43,346 nt of DNA from Ignavibacteria bacterium (GCA_028714695.1 JAQTLX010000023.1:1-43346); one strand, 5' to 3'. Counted from the stretch's first letter, positions 1-10,928 are shown. Numbers and translations are program-made. The notes: a model not told the origin generated them from the sequence alone.

Positions 1-724
1 GGTCGGCGCCTGTTACATATCCTATACTGTCCCATGTATCGCCGTAATTTGTGCTTTTATAAACTCTTCTGCCGTCTTCAACCACAAAACAATATTGATT
101 ATTTATTACCGATAATTTTCTAAAATCACCGTAATTATTCGGCGGCATATTGATTCTATCCCAGATTAATCCCTGATTTATTGTTTTAAATATCGCAGCC
201 CCATCACCAACTATTAATCCTGTATTTGAATCTTTAAAATGAATATCATTCATTACCGCTAAAGCATATGTTGAATCAAATGAAACGCCCCCATTTGTTG
301 TTTTATATATTTGGTTTCTAAATCCAATTACCCATCCGGTCAGAGAATTAATAAAACAAGTTCCTCTGTAACTATTGCCCTGTCCTACCGGTCCGTTTTT
401 TATCGCAAACCAGTTTGTTCCGCCGTTTGTTGTTTTTAGTATGGTTTCGAAATACCCCACGCAATAAACAATATTTGAATCTACGGGATGAATGCTGAAT
501 AAATATTTATCCGGAGCGGGATGAACTTGCTGTATCCAGTTCGTGCCCATATTCGTTGTTTTTAAAATAACACCGTCTCCGCAAATCCAGCCTGTATTAT
601 TATTTATAAACTTTATGTCACGCAGTCCGACTCCCGCTGTATAAGGATATTGCACTATCCATTGGCTGTCTGCTGCTTGAAGCCCAATCAGAAATAATAA
701 TATTATAAGAACAAGTTTTTTCAT
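1..724 (-). CDS. Secreted Ycf48/BNR-repeat-like protein (3' end beyond window)
   Basis: Reading the minus strand from the ATG at 724 gives a signal peptide (MKKLVLIILLFLIGLQAADS) followed by repeated propeller motifs such as LKTTNMGTNW, LKTTNGGTNW, YKTTNGGVSF and YKSTNYGDTW, each about 45 residues apart and joined by phrases like 'NNTGWICGDG'. This is the pattern of Ycf48-like/BNR beta-propeller repeats common in secreted proteins of the Bacteroidota/Ignavibacteria. About 241 residues are visible and the C-terminus, where a sorting domain would be expected, runs off the left edge. Its role is unknown; extracellular or surface location is inferred from the signal peptide. It is transcribed away from the rest of the window and has no visible operon partner. 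Confidence 0.85.
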   Translation of the reverse strand, partial: MKKLVLIILLFLIGLQAADSQWIVQYPYTAGVGLRDIKFINNNTGWICGDGVILKTTNMGTNWIQQVHPAPDKYLFSIHPVDSNIVYCVGYFETILKTTNGGTNWFAIKNGPVGQGNSYRGTCFINSLTGWVIGFRNQIYKTTNGGVSFDSTYALAVMNDIHFKDSNTGLIVGDGAAIFKTINQGLIWDRINMPPNNYGDFRKLSVINNQYCFVVEDGRRVYKSTNYGDTWDSIGYVTGAD

Positions 725-1174
725 ATTGCCTTTTTAACAAGTATAAATTATTTAGTTTGATATTTTATATTTGAAACAACAACACCCATCGAATAAATTG
801 TATACAAACTTATTCCGGGTTTATATTTTAATTAAATGTTAATAACGGCGAGGCTGAAAGTACATATAGTATCTTTGTCACAAAGAAATAAAAAGAAAAT
901 TTTAAGATATGTTTCATTCTATACATCGATTTCTAATTAAGAAATTATATATCTATTTCAATAATATCAAGTGAATTGCCTCAATATTGTGTTAATATAT
1001 AAATATTATATTGTACTAATTCAGAAAATTTCACATCCTAATTCCATGTGTTCGGTTCTGCGTTTCCGCGAGCACTTGATAAACGTAATCCTTAATAAAA
1101 TCACCTTTCATTCCCTAAAACTTTAAAGCAAATCCGTCATGACTCTTATACAACTCACTGTTTTTCAAATGCTT

Positions 1175-1574
1175 ATATGTGACTGTGGTCATTTATTGAA
1201 TAATCTGAACAATTATTTCTTATCTTTGTAGTGATATTAAAATTGTATCAAAATGCGTTGCAAATTAATTAAGTTGAAATCAAATAATATGAATCAAAAT
1301 AATACCGGTATAAATATCTGCAATTTTTTCTTCGCTGAAAAAAATAATAATTCTTGTTTTTGTTTTTATTTTTTAATAATTGATTCAATATTAATTAAAG
1401 ACAATTATCCTAATATTTACGCAAGTGAAGAAAACGGCAATGATACCAAAAATGATACCAAAGGTATCATACGTAATATTCTATAAATTAGATATTTAAT
1501 TCAACTTAACACCGTTAATGATACCAAATTGATACCTTTTTATGTTCTTTGAAATAATCGATTGTTTTTTCAAT
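1175..1574 (+). repeat. Promoter-to-boxA-like element, copy A
   Basis: This copy shares both ends with an inverted copy at 32337-32640. The 5' end has a 31-nt identical stretch (ctgtggtcatttattgaata and onward) leading to TTG-22 nt-TATCTTTG at 1196-1228, which fits the Bacteroidota -33/-7 promoter form. The 3' end has gttctttgaaataatcgatt followed by gttttttcaat (1544-1574). GTTCTTTGA resembles the boxA antitermination motif of rRNA leaders. The interior is poorly conserved but contains a perfect hairpin (ATGATACC-AAA-GGTATCAT, 1452-1470) and repeated TGATACC motifs. The 77-codon frame inside it is not conserved in the other copy, so a noncoding RNA is more likely than a protein. Confidence 0.6.
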
Positions 1575-1808
1575 ACTTCACTATAAATCGCGACATTAAA
1601 AGTATCATTTGCTAAACTTCGTCATTAATCCGTAATCCGGATTTTTTGCCTGCCTTATCTGCGTCTGTATGGCAGATATGTTGATAATCCGTGAGCCATT
1701 ATGAGCCATTATGAGCCATTTTTAAAAATCATTTTAGTAGCATCAGACTGAAGTTCCGATTCCTTTGAATGTTCCACAAGAATCACAGAACTCAGGTTTG
1801 TAGTATCA

Positions 1809-1899
1809 GTCAAAGACTCGATATCGTGGGTCGAAGACTCAATATCGTGGGTCGAAGACTCAATATCGTGGGTCGAAGACTCAATATCGTGGGTCGAAT
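1809..1899. repeat. Tandem repeat, 21 bp x 4
   Basis: Four consecutive units of gtcgaagactcaatatcgtgg, starting at 1809, 1830, 1851 and 1872. The first unit has two substitutions. Because 21 is a multiple of three the repeat stays open in several frames on both strands, which explains small frames here; no gene is supported. Confidence 0.9.
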
Positions 1900-2032
1900 A
1901 TTTGCTGCGACGAACAAAGCATGCCCGTATTATCGTAAGCAATTAATTTCTAAGTATTTCTTTGCGTGCTTTGCTTACTTTGCGGTAAAAAATCTTTTTT
2001 GTAGCCATAATCCTAATACTAAAAGAAAACAA

Positions 2033-2072
2033 AATGAGCGATAATGAGCGATAATGAGCGATAATGAGCGAT
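2033..2072. repeat. Tandem repeat, 10 bp x 4 (aatgagcgat)
   Basis: Four perfect head-to-tail copies of aatgagcgat followed by a T/A run. A similar 10-bp motif, atgagccatt, is repeated about three times at 1688-1720. Function unknown. Confidence 0.9.
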
Positions 2073-2201
2073 TTTTAAAAAATATTTTCCGTAACTTTCC
2101 GAAATTCTTATCATAAATTTCTAAGTTCTGGTTACGAAGTTGAAAACCAACCTTGGAACCCCCGCTTAGTAACCTCAGTTAAAGTAATTTTAAATATGTA
2201 A

Positions 2202-2490
2202 GTCCCGGACCTGTATGCCTCTGTCAGAGGTTGAGAAATTACATCTTGGTAGGAAAACCGAATTCTTCTTTTGAGTCCCGGAAGGACGGAATCTTGGTAG
2301 AATATGGAATTTGTATTTAAAGTCCCGAAGGGACGACATCTTGGTAGGAAAACCGAATTCTTTTTTTTGAGTCCCGGAGGGACGGCATCTTGGCAGGAAA
2401 ACCGAATTTTTTTTTGAGTCTCGAAAAGACAACATCTAGGTAGAATATGGAATTTGTATTTAAAGTCCCGGAGGGACGGCATTATTTTAG
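2202..2490. repeat. Palindrome array 1 (GTCCC-GGA-GGGAC type)
   Basis: Five to six units of about 47-50 bp. Each has a short palindrome (gtcccggagggac, gtcccgaagggac, gtctcgaaaagac) followed by gGCATCTTGGTAGg and one of two alternating spacers (gaaaaccgaattctt or gaatatggaatttgtattta). The palindrome stem is partly kept by paired changes in the unit near 2417. The block after the palindrome is the reverse complement of the block in arrays 2 and 3, so all three belong to one family. Confidence 0.8.
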
Positions 2491-2611
2491 AAAAGTAATA
2501 TTTTAAATCTTCAAAATATTTTTCATTCCCGGGTTTTTATTAGGGAATGAAAAATGCTCTCTGGTAACGAAGTTGAAAACCAGCCCGGGATGGCCGGAGA
2601 TTCTTTAATCA

Positions 2612-2644
2612 TAAAAAAACCCGGCAGTTTATATCTGCCGGGTT
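2612..2644 (-). terminator. Rho-independent terminator of rpoC
   Basis: On the minus strand AACCCGGCAG-ATATAAA-CTGCCGGGTT is followed by a run of T. The 10-bp perfect stem begins about 30 nt after the rpoC stop, closing the ribosomal protein/RNA polymerase operon. Confidence 0.9.
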
Positions 2645-2676
2645 GAGAATGAATATTATAGATTAATTTATTTCTC

Positions 2677-5600
2677 TTACGATATTTCGAATTCTTTATT
2701 TGTTTTCACTGTTGCTGCCGCTGCTTCTTCTTCGATTAATTCATCATCCATAAGATGTTTATCGACGTGCGAAACAAGCAGTTCACGGTATTTCCTTAAG
2801 CCCGTTCCTGCAGGTATCAACTGACCGATGATAACGTTTTCTTTCAATCCGAGGAGGTAATCTACTTTTCCCTTGATTGCCGCATCCGTTAATACTCTTG
2901 TTGTTTCCTGGAACGATGCCGCTGATATGAAACTGTCCGTTGTTAAAGACGTCTGCGTTATTCCGAGCAATACTGCGTCCGCAGTCGCTGGAACGGCGTC
3001 GCGCGTTTTAATTCCGGTTTTGTTTTTCTTCTTAAGAAGCGTATTTATTTCCTTAACGGCTTTCTTCGGAAGAATTTCTCCGACGAGAACAGCGTCGCTG
3101 TCTCCCCTGTCGAGTACGGCTACCATACCTTTAAGTTTTTCATTCTCATCAGAGAAATGATGCTTGTGTATGATGTCGCCTTCAAGGAAGTTTGTGTCGC
3201 CCGGACTTGTTACTTTAACCTTCTGAAGCATCTGTCTTACAATAATCTCAATATGTTTATCGTTAATCTTTACGCCCTGTATTCTGTAAACTTCCTGAAT
3301 TTCGTTTACCAGATATTCCTGAACTTCGGATACACCCTTAATTTTCAGAATGTCGATTGGGTCAAGCGCGCCGCCCGTAAGAGGTTCGCCCGCTTCCATC
3401 GTATCGCCGCTTCTGATAAGAATATGTTTTCCGATAGGTATTCTGTAATCGATTGTTTTCGAACCGTCAAGACTCTTAAGCGTAAGTTCGCGGCTGCCTC
3501 TTGAGATTTTGCCGACTTCGATCTTACCGTCGATTTCCGCAATCTTTGCCGGATCGTTAGGACTTCTTGCTTCGAACAATTCCGTTACTCTCGGAAGACC
3601 GCCTGTGATGTCTCGCGTCTTACCCGATTCTCTCGGAATCTTTACCATAATCATACCTGCTTTCACTTCCACGCCGTCATCGACGAGTAAGTTTGCTTTC
3701 GCGGGAATGAGGTACGAACTAAGTATCTTGCTGCCTCTTGCGCCGACAATCTGAAGTGTCGGACTCTTTGTCTTGTCTTTACTTTCTATAACTGTCTTCT
3801 GGAAGTGGCCTGTCTGCTCGTCTTTTACGAGTTCATACTGCTTGCCTTCTTCCATGTCATGATAATTAATCACGCCGTTATGCTCCGCAACTATCACAGA
3901 GTTGTACGGATCCCATTCATAAAGTTTCTGATTCTTTTCAACTTTCTCGTTGTTCTTAACTTTCAGTTTCGAACCGTAAGGCACAAGATATCTCGTAAGA
4001 GGATTGTTCTTTTCGTCAACAATGTTTATTGCACCGTTTCTGCTGAGCGAAATGAGCGATGTCTCCGTTGCACCCTTATATTCGACTATCTTTATATTTT
4101 CAAATTTTACTTTACCTTCAAATTTTGTAACGATTTCTGACTGTGTAACAATTTTACTTGCAGTACCGCCGATATGGAATGTTCTGAGCGTTAACTGCGT
4201 ACCCGGCTCGCCGATTGACTGTGCAGCAATGATTCCGACCGCTTCACCCGTGTTCACAAGTTTGCCTGATGATAAATCCCTGCCGTAACATTTCGCGCAG
4301 ACGCCTCGTTTGCTTTCGCATGTCAGCACCGAACGGATTTCAACACCCGTAACAGGTGAATCAGCAATTGCCTGAGCCTTTTCTTCATCGATTTCAACGC
4401 CTCCCTTAACGAGTACTTTCTTCGTTACAGGATCGACTATATCGTGAATAACTACTCTTCCGAGTATTCTTTCTGCAAGTGTTTCCTTAATATCTTCACC
4501 TTCTTTAAGCGCTTCCGTATATACGCCTCTGATTGTTCCGCAGTCTCTTTCGGAAATAATTACATCCTGCGCAACGTCAACGAGTCTTCTTGTAAGGTAT
4601 CCCGCGTCAGCAGTTTTCAACGCCGTATCCGCAAGACCTTTTCTTGCTCCGTGTGTCGATATGAAGTATTCAAGAATCGAAAGACCTTCTTTGAAGTTTG
4701 CAATAATCGGGTTTTCGATAATTTCACCCGCCTGACCTGTCAGAGATTTCTGAGGTTTCTGCATAAGACCCCTCATACCTGCTAACTGGCTGACCTGCTC
4801 TGCCGAACCTCTCGCTCCCGAATCAATCATCATGTGCAATGAGTTGAATCCTGATTTGGAACGTCTCAGGTTGTCCATAAGATCGTTCTTCACCTGATCG
4901 CGAACGTGAGTCCATATATCGATAACTTTATTGTATCTTTCGTTTTCCGAAATAACACCGCGTGATTTCTGCTTTTCAATAGATTCTACTCTGTGATATG
5001 CGTCTTCAATAATTTTCTTCTTTGTGCCCGGTACTTCGATATCATCTATGTTTACGGAAAGACCGCCGTCTGTCGCGTATTTAAATCCAAGTTCTTTAAG
5101 TTTATCGAGGAAAATTGCCGTCTTCTGATTTCCGACTCTTCTGTAAATCATACCGATAATCGAAACGATTTTTTTCTTCCTCAATAATTCGTTTATGAAA
5201 GGAATTCCTTCAGGAACAACTCTGTTGAAGATTACTCTTCCTGCAGTTGTTTCGATGATTCTTCCTTTTATCCTTACTTTTATTCTTGCGTGTATGCTGC
5301 ATGCCTTATTATTGACTGCCATTAATACTTCGTCGGATGAAGAGAATATTTTTCCTTCTCCGAGATCGCCTTTTAAATCTTTTGTCAGATAATAACAACC
5401 GAGTACAAGTTCCTGGTTAGGTACGATAATCGGATTGCCATGCTGCGGCGAAAGAATGTTATGCGATGAAAGCATTAATATTGTTGCTTCCAATTGCGCG
5501 TCATAAGAAAGAGGTACGTGAACAGCCATCTGGTCACCGTCAAAGTCAGCATTGAATGCCGTACAAACAAACGGATGCAGAGTTATTGCTTTTCCTTCTA

Positions 5601-6951
5601 TTAGTACAGGCTGGAATGCCAGAATACTGAGTCTGTGAAGAGTAGGAGCACGATTGAGCATTATTGGATGCCCGTCAATTACGTTTTCAAGAATGTCCCA
5701 AACTTCAGGCGTTCTTTTATCGATTAACTTCTTCGCACTCTTTACTGTCTTAACATAGTCTCTGTCAATAAGTCTTCTTATTACGAATGGTTTGAACAAC
5801 TCGAGCGCCATATCTTTGGGGATACCGCATTCGTGAAGTTTCAGTTCCGGACCTACAACGATTACGGACCTTCCTGAATAGTCAACTCTCTTACCGAGAA
5901 GATTCTGACGGAATCTTCCTTGTTTTCCTTTTAATATATCCGATAATGATTTCAATGCTCTGTTTTCAGACCTCACGGCGGTTACTCTGCGCGAGTTGTC
6001 AAGCAATGCATCTACTGCTTCCTGAAGCATCCTCTTTTCGTTTCTGAGAATAACTTCCGGAGCCTTTATGTCTATTAATCTTTTTAATCTGTTATTTCTT
6101 ATAATGACTCTTCTGTAAAGGTCATTCAAATCACTCGTTGCGAATCTTCCGCCTTCGAGAGGTACGAGCGGTCTTAATTCCGGAGGAATTACTGGAACCA
6201 CATCCATCACCATCCATTCAGGGCGATTCGGTTTGCCGTCCGGTTTCAGTTTAAATGATTCCAGAACTCTTAACCTTTTAATATTTTCCGCTTTTTTGAT
6301 TGCAGAAGGTTCTTCCTGAAGTTCGGCTCTTAACCTTGCGATTTCAGGAATAATTGCAACCCTCTTGAGTAATTCTTTAATTGCAAGACCTCCCTGACCG
6401 ACAAAGAACTTCTTGGGATCTTCGTCATCAAGATACTGTTCTGCTTCGGGAAGTTTGCTTAAAACTTCCAGATATTCTTCTTCGCTTATGAGGTCCAATC
6501 TTTTATACTTCGTATTACCCGGATTAATCACAACGTATGATTCATAGTAGATGATTTTCTCAAGGTCTTTTGAAGATATTCCAAGCACATAACCTATTTT
6601 CGAAGGAAGTGATCTGAAATACCATATGTGAACAACAGGTACGCAAAGAGCAATGTGACCCATTCTCTCGCGTCTTACGCTCTTCATGTTAATTTCGACT
6701 CCGCATCTGTCGCATACGATTCCTTTATATCTGATGCCGCGGTATTTTCCGCAGTGGCATTCCCAGTCCTTAACAGGTCCGAAAATCTTTTCACAGAACA
6801 AACCGTCTTTGTCCGGCTTGAAAGTTCTGTAGTTGATAGTTTCGGGTTTCGTTACTTCACCATACGATTTCGAAATTATAACATCTGTCGAAGAAAGATT
6901 TATCGTTATCTTCGAAAAACGTTTTCTCTTTTGTTCGATTTTAGTTGGCAT
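2677..6951 (-). CDS. rpoC: DNA-directed RNA polymerase subunit beta'
   Basis: A 1424-residue beta' subunit, a normal length for this phylum. The N-terminal zinc-binding cysteines are at about residues 65, 67, 80 and 83, and the catalytic magnesium-binding motif NADFDGD is at about 467-473, with the three aspartates intact. The second zinc cluster (a Cys near 806, then C878, C885 and C888) and the trigger-loop/bridge-helix region are also present. It forms the active centre of RNA polymerase together with RpoB, encoded 30 nt upstream on the same strand. It is the last gene of the operon and is followed by a strong terminator. No frameshift or missing motif was seen. Identity is certain. Confidence 0.99.
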   Translation of the reverse strand: MPTKIEQKRKRFSKITINLSSTDVIISKSYGEVTKPETINYRTFKPDKDGLFCEKIFGPVKDWECHCGKYRGIRYKGIVCDRCGVEINMKSVRRERMGHIALCVPVVHIWYFRSLPSKIGYVLGISSKDLEKIIYYESYVVINPGNTKYKRLDLISEEEYLEVLSKLPEAEQYLDDEDPKKFFVGQGGLAIKELLKRVAIIPEIARLRAELQEEPSAIKKAENIKRLRVLESFKLKPDGKPNRPEWMVMDVVPVIPPELRPLVPLEGGRFATSDLNDLYRRVIIRNNRLKRLIDIKAPEVILRNEKRMLQEAVDALLDNSRRVTAVRSENRALKSLSDILKGKQGRFRQNLLGKRVDYSGRSVIVVGPELKLHECGIPKDMALELFKPFVIRRLIDRDYVKTVKSAKKLIDKRTPEVWDILENVIDGHPIMLNRAPTLHRLSILAFQPVLIEGKAITLHPFVCTAFNADFDGDQMAVHVPLSYDAQLEATILMLSSHNILSPQHGNPIIVPNQELVLGCYYLTKDLKGDLGEGKIFSSSDEVLMAVNNKACSIHARIKVRIKGRIIETTAGRVIFNRVVPEGIPFINELLRKKKIVSIIGMIYRRVGNQKTAIFLDKLKELGFKYATDGGLSVNIDDIEVPGTKKKIIEDAYHRVESIEKQKSRGVISENERYNKVIDIWTHVRDQVKNDLMDNLRRSKSGFNSLHMMIDSGARGSAEQVSQLAGMRGLMQKPQKSLTGQAGEIIENPIIANFKEGLSILEYFISTHGARKGLADTALKTADAGYLTRRLVDVAQDVIISERDCGTIRGVYTEALKEGEDIKETLAERILGRVVIHDIVDPVTKKVLVKGGVEIDEEKAQAIADSPVTGVEIRSVLTCESKRGVCAKCYGRDLSSGKLVNTGEAVGIIAAQSIGEPGTQLTLRTFHIGGTASKIVTQSEIVTKFEGKVKFENIKIVEYKGATETSLISLSRNGAINIVDEKNNPLTRYLVPYGSKLKVKNNEKVEKNQKLYEWDPYNSVIVAEHNGVINYHDMEEGKQYELVKDEQTGHFQKTVIESKDKTKSPTLQIVGARGSKILSSYLIPAKANLLVDDGVEVKAGMIMVKIPRESGKTRDITGGLPRVTELFEARSPNDPAKIAEIDGKIEVGKISRGSRELTLKSLDGSKTIDYRIPIGKHILIRSGDTMEAGEPLTGGALDPIDILKIKGVSEVQEYLVNEIQEVYRIQGVKINDKHIEIIVRQMLQKVKVTSPGDTNFLEGDIIHKHHFSDENEKLKGMVAVLDRGDSDAVLVGEILPKKAVKEINTLLKKKNKTGIKTRDAVPATADAVLLGITQTSLTTDSFISAASFQETTRVLTDAAIKGKVDYLLGLKENVIIGQLIPAGTGLRKYRELLVSHVDKHLMDDELIEEEAAAATVKTNKEFEIS

Positions 6952-6981
6952 ATATTAGTTAATATTATTTTCTTTTATTTT

Positions 6982-9900
6982 TTAATCGATATTTATATCA
7001 AGACCGAGACCCTGCAGTTCTTTCATGATAACGTTGAATGCTTCAGGAATATTCGGCTCGGGCAAATTCTCACCCTTTATAATTGCTTCATATACCTTGC
7101 TGCGTCCGATAACGTCGTCACTCTTTACTGTGAGCATTTCCCTGAGTATGTGCGATGCACCGTAACCCTGTAATGCCCAGCACTCCATCTCTCCAAACCT
7201 CTGACCGCCGAATTGCGCTTTACCTCCGAGAGGCTGCTGCGTAATAAGCGAATAAGGTCCGATTGAACGTGCGTGAATTTTGTCGTCCACAAGATGGGAA
7301 AGTTTTAACATATAAATATATCCTATCGTTACCTGCTGGTCGAACTTCGTTCCCGACATACCATCGTAAAGGTCTAACCTTGAATTTACCGGCAGTCCCG
7401 ACTGTTCGAGCGACGTAGTGATTTCTTCGATGGAAGCGCCGTCGAAGATAGGTGTTGCAAACTTGATACCGTACTGTTTGCCGACCCATCCGAGTGCTGT
7501 TTCGTAAAGCTGCCCAAGGTTCATTCTCGAAGGTACACCAAGCGGATTCAAAACAATATCCACTGGTCTTCCGTCAGGAAGGAACGGCATATCTTCCGGC
7601 GGTACAATTTTGGCTACGACACCCTTATTACCGTGGCGTCCTGCCATTTTGTCACCGACAGAAAGTTTACGTTTCTTTGCAACATAAACCTTGGCAAGTT
7701 TAACGACTCCGTTAGGAAGTTCGTCGCCAAGCGTTACTTTTACTTTTAGTCTCTTATATTTTTCTTCGATTTCGACATGTTTGTAATTGTAATTTTTGAA
7801 TATGTCGATAATCAATGAATTTGCTTTTTTGCTGTTTGACCAGTCGGACTCTGTATCTATTTCACGGAAATCAACCGTGTTGTTGTTCAACAGGTTAGTG
7901 AAAGTTTCGCGTTTGAAAATTACGCCTTTCTTTATAACGAGATTTCCTTTGATATCTCTGAGACCTTCCGATTCTTTTCCTTCAAGAAGTATTCCGAGTT
8001 TATCTGCGAGTTTCAGATTAAGATCCTTGATTTCTTTCTTTCTTTCGTTTTCATACTTATCGATTTTCTTCTTTTCTTCTCTCTTGCCTTCGGAATCTTT
8101 TGATTTTCTGGAGAATAGTTTCCTGTTGATAACAACGCCTTTCAATCCGGGGGTTGCTTTTAGCGATGCGTCTTTTACGTCGCCCGCTTTATCACCGAAG
8201 ATGGCTCTTAATAATTTTTCTTCTGGTGTCGGTTCCGTTTCTCCTTTGGGTGTTACCTTACCTATTAATATATCGCCTTCTTTTACATCTGCACCTATTC
8301 TCACTATACCGTTTTCATCGAGATCTTTGGTCGCTTCTTCGCTAACGTTAGGTATTTCCTTTGTCAATTCTTCCTCTCCGCGTTTAGTATCCCTGACTTC
8401 AAGGCTGAATTCCTCGATATGTATCGAAGTATAAATATCTTTTGATACTACTTTTTCACTAATTACGATAGCATCTTCAAAGTTATATCCTCTCCAGGGC
8501 ATGAATGCTACGAGAATATTTCTTCCAAGTGCCAGTTCGCCGTTTTGCGTAGAAGAACCGTCAGCCAGTATATCGCCTTTCTTTACTTTCTGGCCTTCTC
8601 TTACAATCGGATTCTGGTTGATTGCTGTATCCTGATTTGTTCTGAGGAACTTCACAAGTTTATATTCAACAGTTCTCTTGTCTTCGAAACTAAGAAGACT
8701 TTCATCAGAATCTTCCCTTATATTATATTTCACAATGATTTTATCAGAAGATACATAATCTACGACACCGTCTGCTTCGGCTACTATCATTGAACGCGAA
8801 TCTCTTGCGACAATCTCTTCAAATCCCGTACCAACTATGGGCGCTTCGGGCTGTAAAAGAGGCACAGCCTGTCGCTGCATATTACTACCCATGAGCGCTC
8901 TGTTTGCGTCATCGTGCTCAAGGAAAGGAATCAATGCCGCCGCTGCGCTGACAATCTGATTTGTAGCAACATCCATGTAATCGATAACGGTCGCTTCTTC
9001 AAGCGGGAAATCTCCTTTGAATCTTGCTTTTACTCTCTTGTTTATAAAATTATTCTTATCGTCGAGAGGTTCGTTTGCCTGTGCAATCTTAAATTCATCT
9101 TCTTTGTCCGCTGAAATATACTCTATTTCATCCGTAACTTTGCCTTTGACAACTTTCCTGTACGGCGTTTCGATGAATCCGAGTTCATTCACTCGCGAGT
9201 GAATACAGAGCGATGAAATAAGACCGATGTTAGGTCCTTCCGGCGTTTCAATCGGGCAAAGTCTTCCATAGTGCGTATAGTGAACGTCACGTACTTCGAA
9301 TCCTGCTCTTTCGCGCGAAAGACCGCCCGGTCCGAGAGCACTGATTCTTCTTTTGTGCGTCATTTCGGAAAGCGGGTTTGTCTGGTCCATAAACTGTGAC
9401 AACTGGCTTGTTCCGAAGAAAGACGACAACGCGCTTGTGATGGGCCTTGAACTTACGAGTCTTAACGGAGTCAAATTCTCTTCGTCGTGAATGCTCATTT
9501 TTTCCCTGATTGTTCTTATCATGCGGGATAGTCCCAAACCGAACTGCTGCGAAAGTTGTTCGTTGACAGTTCTTACTCTTCTGTTTCCTAGATGATCGAT
9601 ATCATCTACTTCTTTTTTTCTGTCTACTAAATCTTTTATATACGAAATAATCTCAACAATATCTTCGAGAGTTAATATTGTTGTGGTATTGTCTATATTT
9701 AAATTTAATTTTCTGTTTATTTTATAGCGTCCTACTTCACCCAAATCATATTTTTTGGGATTGAAGAACTGTTTTTCAATATAACTTCTGGCACTTTCGC
9801 CTTCTGCATCAGTCATGTAATTCGATGATTTCTTTTCCTTCGGAGTATCTGCAGGCTTTTCAGCCAGTTCCTCTTCATCATCTTCCAGTACGGTGTTGAA

Positions 9901-10812
9901 AATAATCATTTCGCCGTCAGTCGGATTATCCTTCATCAGGTGAAGCGATTTTATTTTCGCCGTAGTAATCAGCAGTAATTGCTCTTCAGTGAGCGTCGAA
10001 CCCGCTTCGATACCGAGTTCTTCGCCGGTGTTTTTATCAATAACGTTTTCAAGCACTATTCTGCCCGTAAAGTCAAGATAATTGTGTCCGTTAATTTCAA
10101 CCTTTTCCACGAGATTGAAAAGTTCAAGCATCTTTGCTTTTTCATTTATCGAGAGCGCTCTTAGAAGCGTTGAGAAGTAGAATTTCTTCTTTCTGTCAAC
10201 GTATGCATAGAGCAGGTCATTTATGTCGGTTGTAAACTCGACCCATGAACCTTTATATGGAATTACTCTGGCTGAAAACAACTCGGTGCCGTTAGCATGT
10301 GTGGATTCGCTGAAGACCACGCCCGGTGATCTGTGCAGCTGGCTTACGATAACCCTCTCAGCTCCGTTTATTATGAAACTGCCTCTTGGAGTCATATAAG
10401 GCAACTGTCCCAGATAAACGTCCTGTTCAAGCACATAATTGTACTCTTTAGCAGCCGAATTTGGTTTCGTAGATAATCTTAATTTAACCTTTACAGGTAC
10501 AGAATATGTTAATCCCTGTTCCTGACACTCTATAATAGAATACGGAGGCTTTTCTATAAAATACTCTATGAACTCAAGTAAAGCTGTTTCCCTGGAGTCT
10601 GTAATAGGGAAATTATCCTCAAAAACTTTTTGTAATCCGATAGGTTTTCTTTTGCTAATAGGAACATCTTCCTGCAAAAAATCCTTATATGATTGTACCT
10701 GTACATTTAATAGATCAGGAGGTTCTTTATGAATATCGGATTTAGAAAAAGTTAACCTGTTGTTCTTGTAGTTGAGGGGTTTTAAACCGGCTAAAACACC
10801 TTTTAATTCCAT
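6982..10812 (-). CDS. rpoB: DNA-directed RNA polymerase subunit beta
   Basis: A 1276-residue beta subunit. The rifampicin-binding region reads GTSQLSQFMDQTNPLSEMTH then KRRISALGPGGLSRERAG, with the usual drug-contact residues present, so the sequence gives no sign of rifampicin resistance. The C-terminal portion contains the conserved VGDKMAGRHGNKGVV and GGKAQFGGQRFGEMECWALQ motifs. An acidic/lysine-rich insertion near residues 310-340 is of the sort seen in Bacteroidota-type RpoB. It lies between rplL (116-nt gap with a hairpin) and rpoC (30-nt gap) in the standard order. Confidence 0.99.
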   Translation of the reverse strand: MELKGVLAGLKPLNYKNNRLTFSKSDIHKEPPDLLNVQVQSYKDFLQEDVPISKRKPIGLQKVFEDNFPITDSRETALLEFIEYFIEKPPYSIIECQEQGLTYSVPVKVKLRLSTKPNSAAKEYNYVLEQDVYLGQLPYMTPRGSFIINGAERVIVSQLHRSPGVVFSESTHANGTELFSARVIPYKGSWVEFTTDINDLLYAYVDRKKKFYFSTLLRALSINEKAKMLELFNLVEKVEINGHNYLDFTGRIVLENVIDKNTGEELGIEAGSTLTEEQLLLITTAKIKSLHLMKDNPTDGEMIIFNTVLEDDEEELAEKPADTPKEKKSSNYMTDAEGESARSYIEKQFFNPKKYDLGEVGRYKINRKLNLNIDNTTTILTLEDIVEIISYIKDLVDRKKEVDDIDHLGNRRVRTVNEQLSQQFGLGLSRMIRTIREKMSIHDEENLTPLRLVSSRPITSALSSFFGTSQLSQFMDQTNPLSEMTHKRRISALGPGGLSRERAGFEVRDVHYTHYGRLCPIETPEGPNIGLISSLCIHSRVNELGFIETPYRKVVKGKVTDEIEYISADKEDEFKIAQANEPLDDKNNFINKRVKARFKGDFPLEEATVIDYMDVATNQIVSAAAALIPFLEHDDANRALMGSNMQRQAVPLLQPEAPIVGTGFEEIVARDSRSMIVAEADGVVDYVSSDKIIVKYNIREDSDESLLSFEDKRTVEYKLVKFLRTNQDTAINQNPIVREGQKVKKGDILADGSSTQNGELALGRNILVAFMPWRGYNFEDAIVISEKVVSKDIYTSIHIEEFSLEVRDTKRGEEELTKEIPNVSEEATKDLDENGIVRIGADVKEGDILIGKVTPKGETEPTPEEKLLRAIFGDKAGDVKDASLKATPGLKGVVINRKLFSRKSKDSEGKREEKKKIDKYENERKKEIKDLNLKLADKLGILLEGKESEGLRDIKGNLVIKKGVIFKRETFTNLLNNNTVDFREIDTESDWSNSKKANSLIIDIFKNYNYKHVEIEEKYKRLKVKVTLGDELPNGVVKLAKVYVAKKRKLSVGDKMAGRHGNKGVVAKIVPPEDMPFLPDGRPVDIVLNPLGVPSRMNLGQLYETALGWVGKQYGIKFATPIFDGASIEEITTSLEQSGLPVNSRLDLYDGMSGTKFDQQVTIGYIYMLKLSHLVDDKIHARSIGPYSLITQQPLGGKAQFGGQRFGEMECWALQGYGASHILREMLTVKSDDVIGRSKVYEAIIKGENLPEPNIPEAFNVIMKELQGLGLDINID

Positions 10813-10859
10813 TTATTATTATTTAGTTATATATAATTAAACAAAATCTAAGGAATAAG

Positions 10860-10891
10860 GTTTAAGGATGAATGATTTTTCATCCTCAAAC
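10860..10891 (-). promoter_or_regulatory. Hairpin between rplL and rpoB (attenuator or processing site)
   Basis: On the minus strand GTTTGAGGATG-aaaaatcatt-CATCCTTAAAC forms an 11-bp stem with one G-U pair in the 116-nt gap between rplL and rpoB. It lacks a following T-run, so it is not a simple terminator. In E. coli the same gap holds a partial terminator and an RNase III site; a similar role here is inferred from position only. Confidence 0.5.
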
Positions 10892-10928
10892 CCAAACCTC
10901 AGATAAAAAGTTAATTTACGAATTTTTA

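Larger units (their letters stand above)
725..2676. other. Gene-free, repeat-rich intergenic region
   Basis: Nearly 2 kb between a divergent partial gene and the end of rpoC with no convincing gene. It holds a promoter-to-boxA-like element (1175-1574), three 10-bp direct repeats ending near 1720, four 21-bp repeats (1809-1899), four 10-bp repeats (2033-2072), a palindrome array (2202-2490), two small hairpins sharing the core gaagttgaaaacca (near 2136 and 2567) and the rpoC terminator. Short reading frames here consist of repeat translations. Confidence 0.7.

Noticed and set aside
1253..1486. 77-codon frame behind the element A promoter
   Set aside because: The corresponding part of element B has no such frame, and the codons are low-complexity. 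A noncoding transcript fits better.
2132..2482. Minus-strand frames in array 1
   Set aside because: They consist of repeated palindrome-unit translations with no other support.
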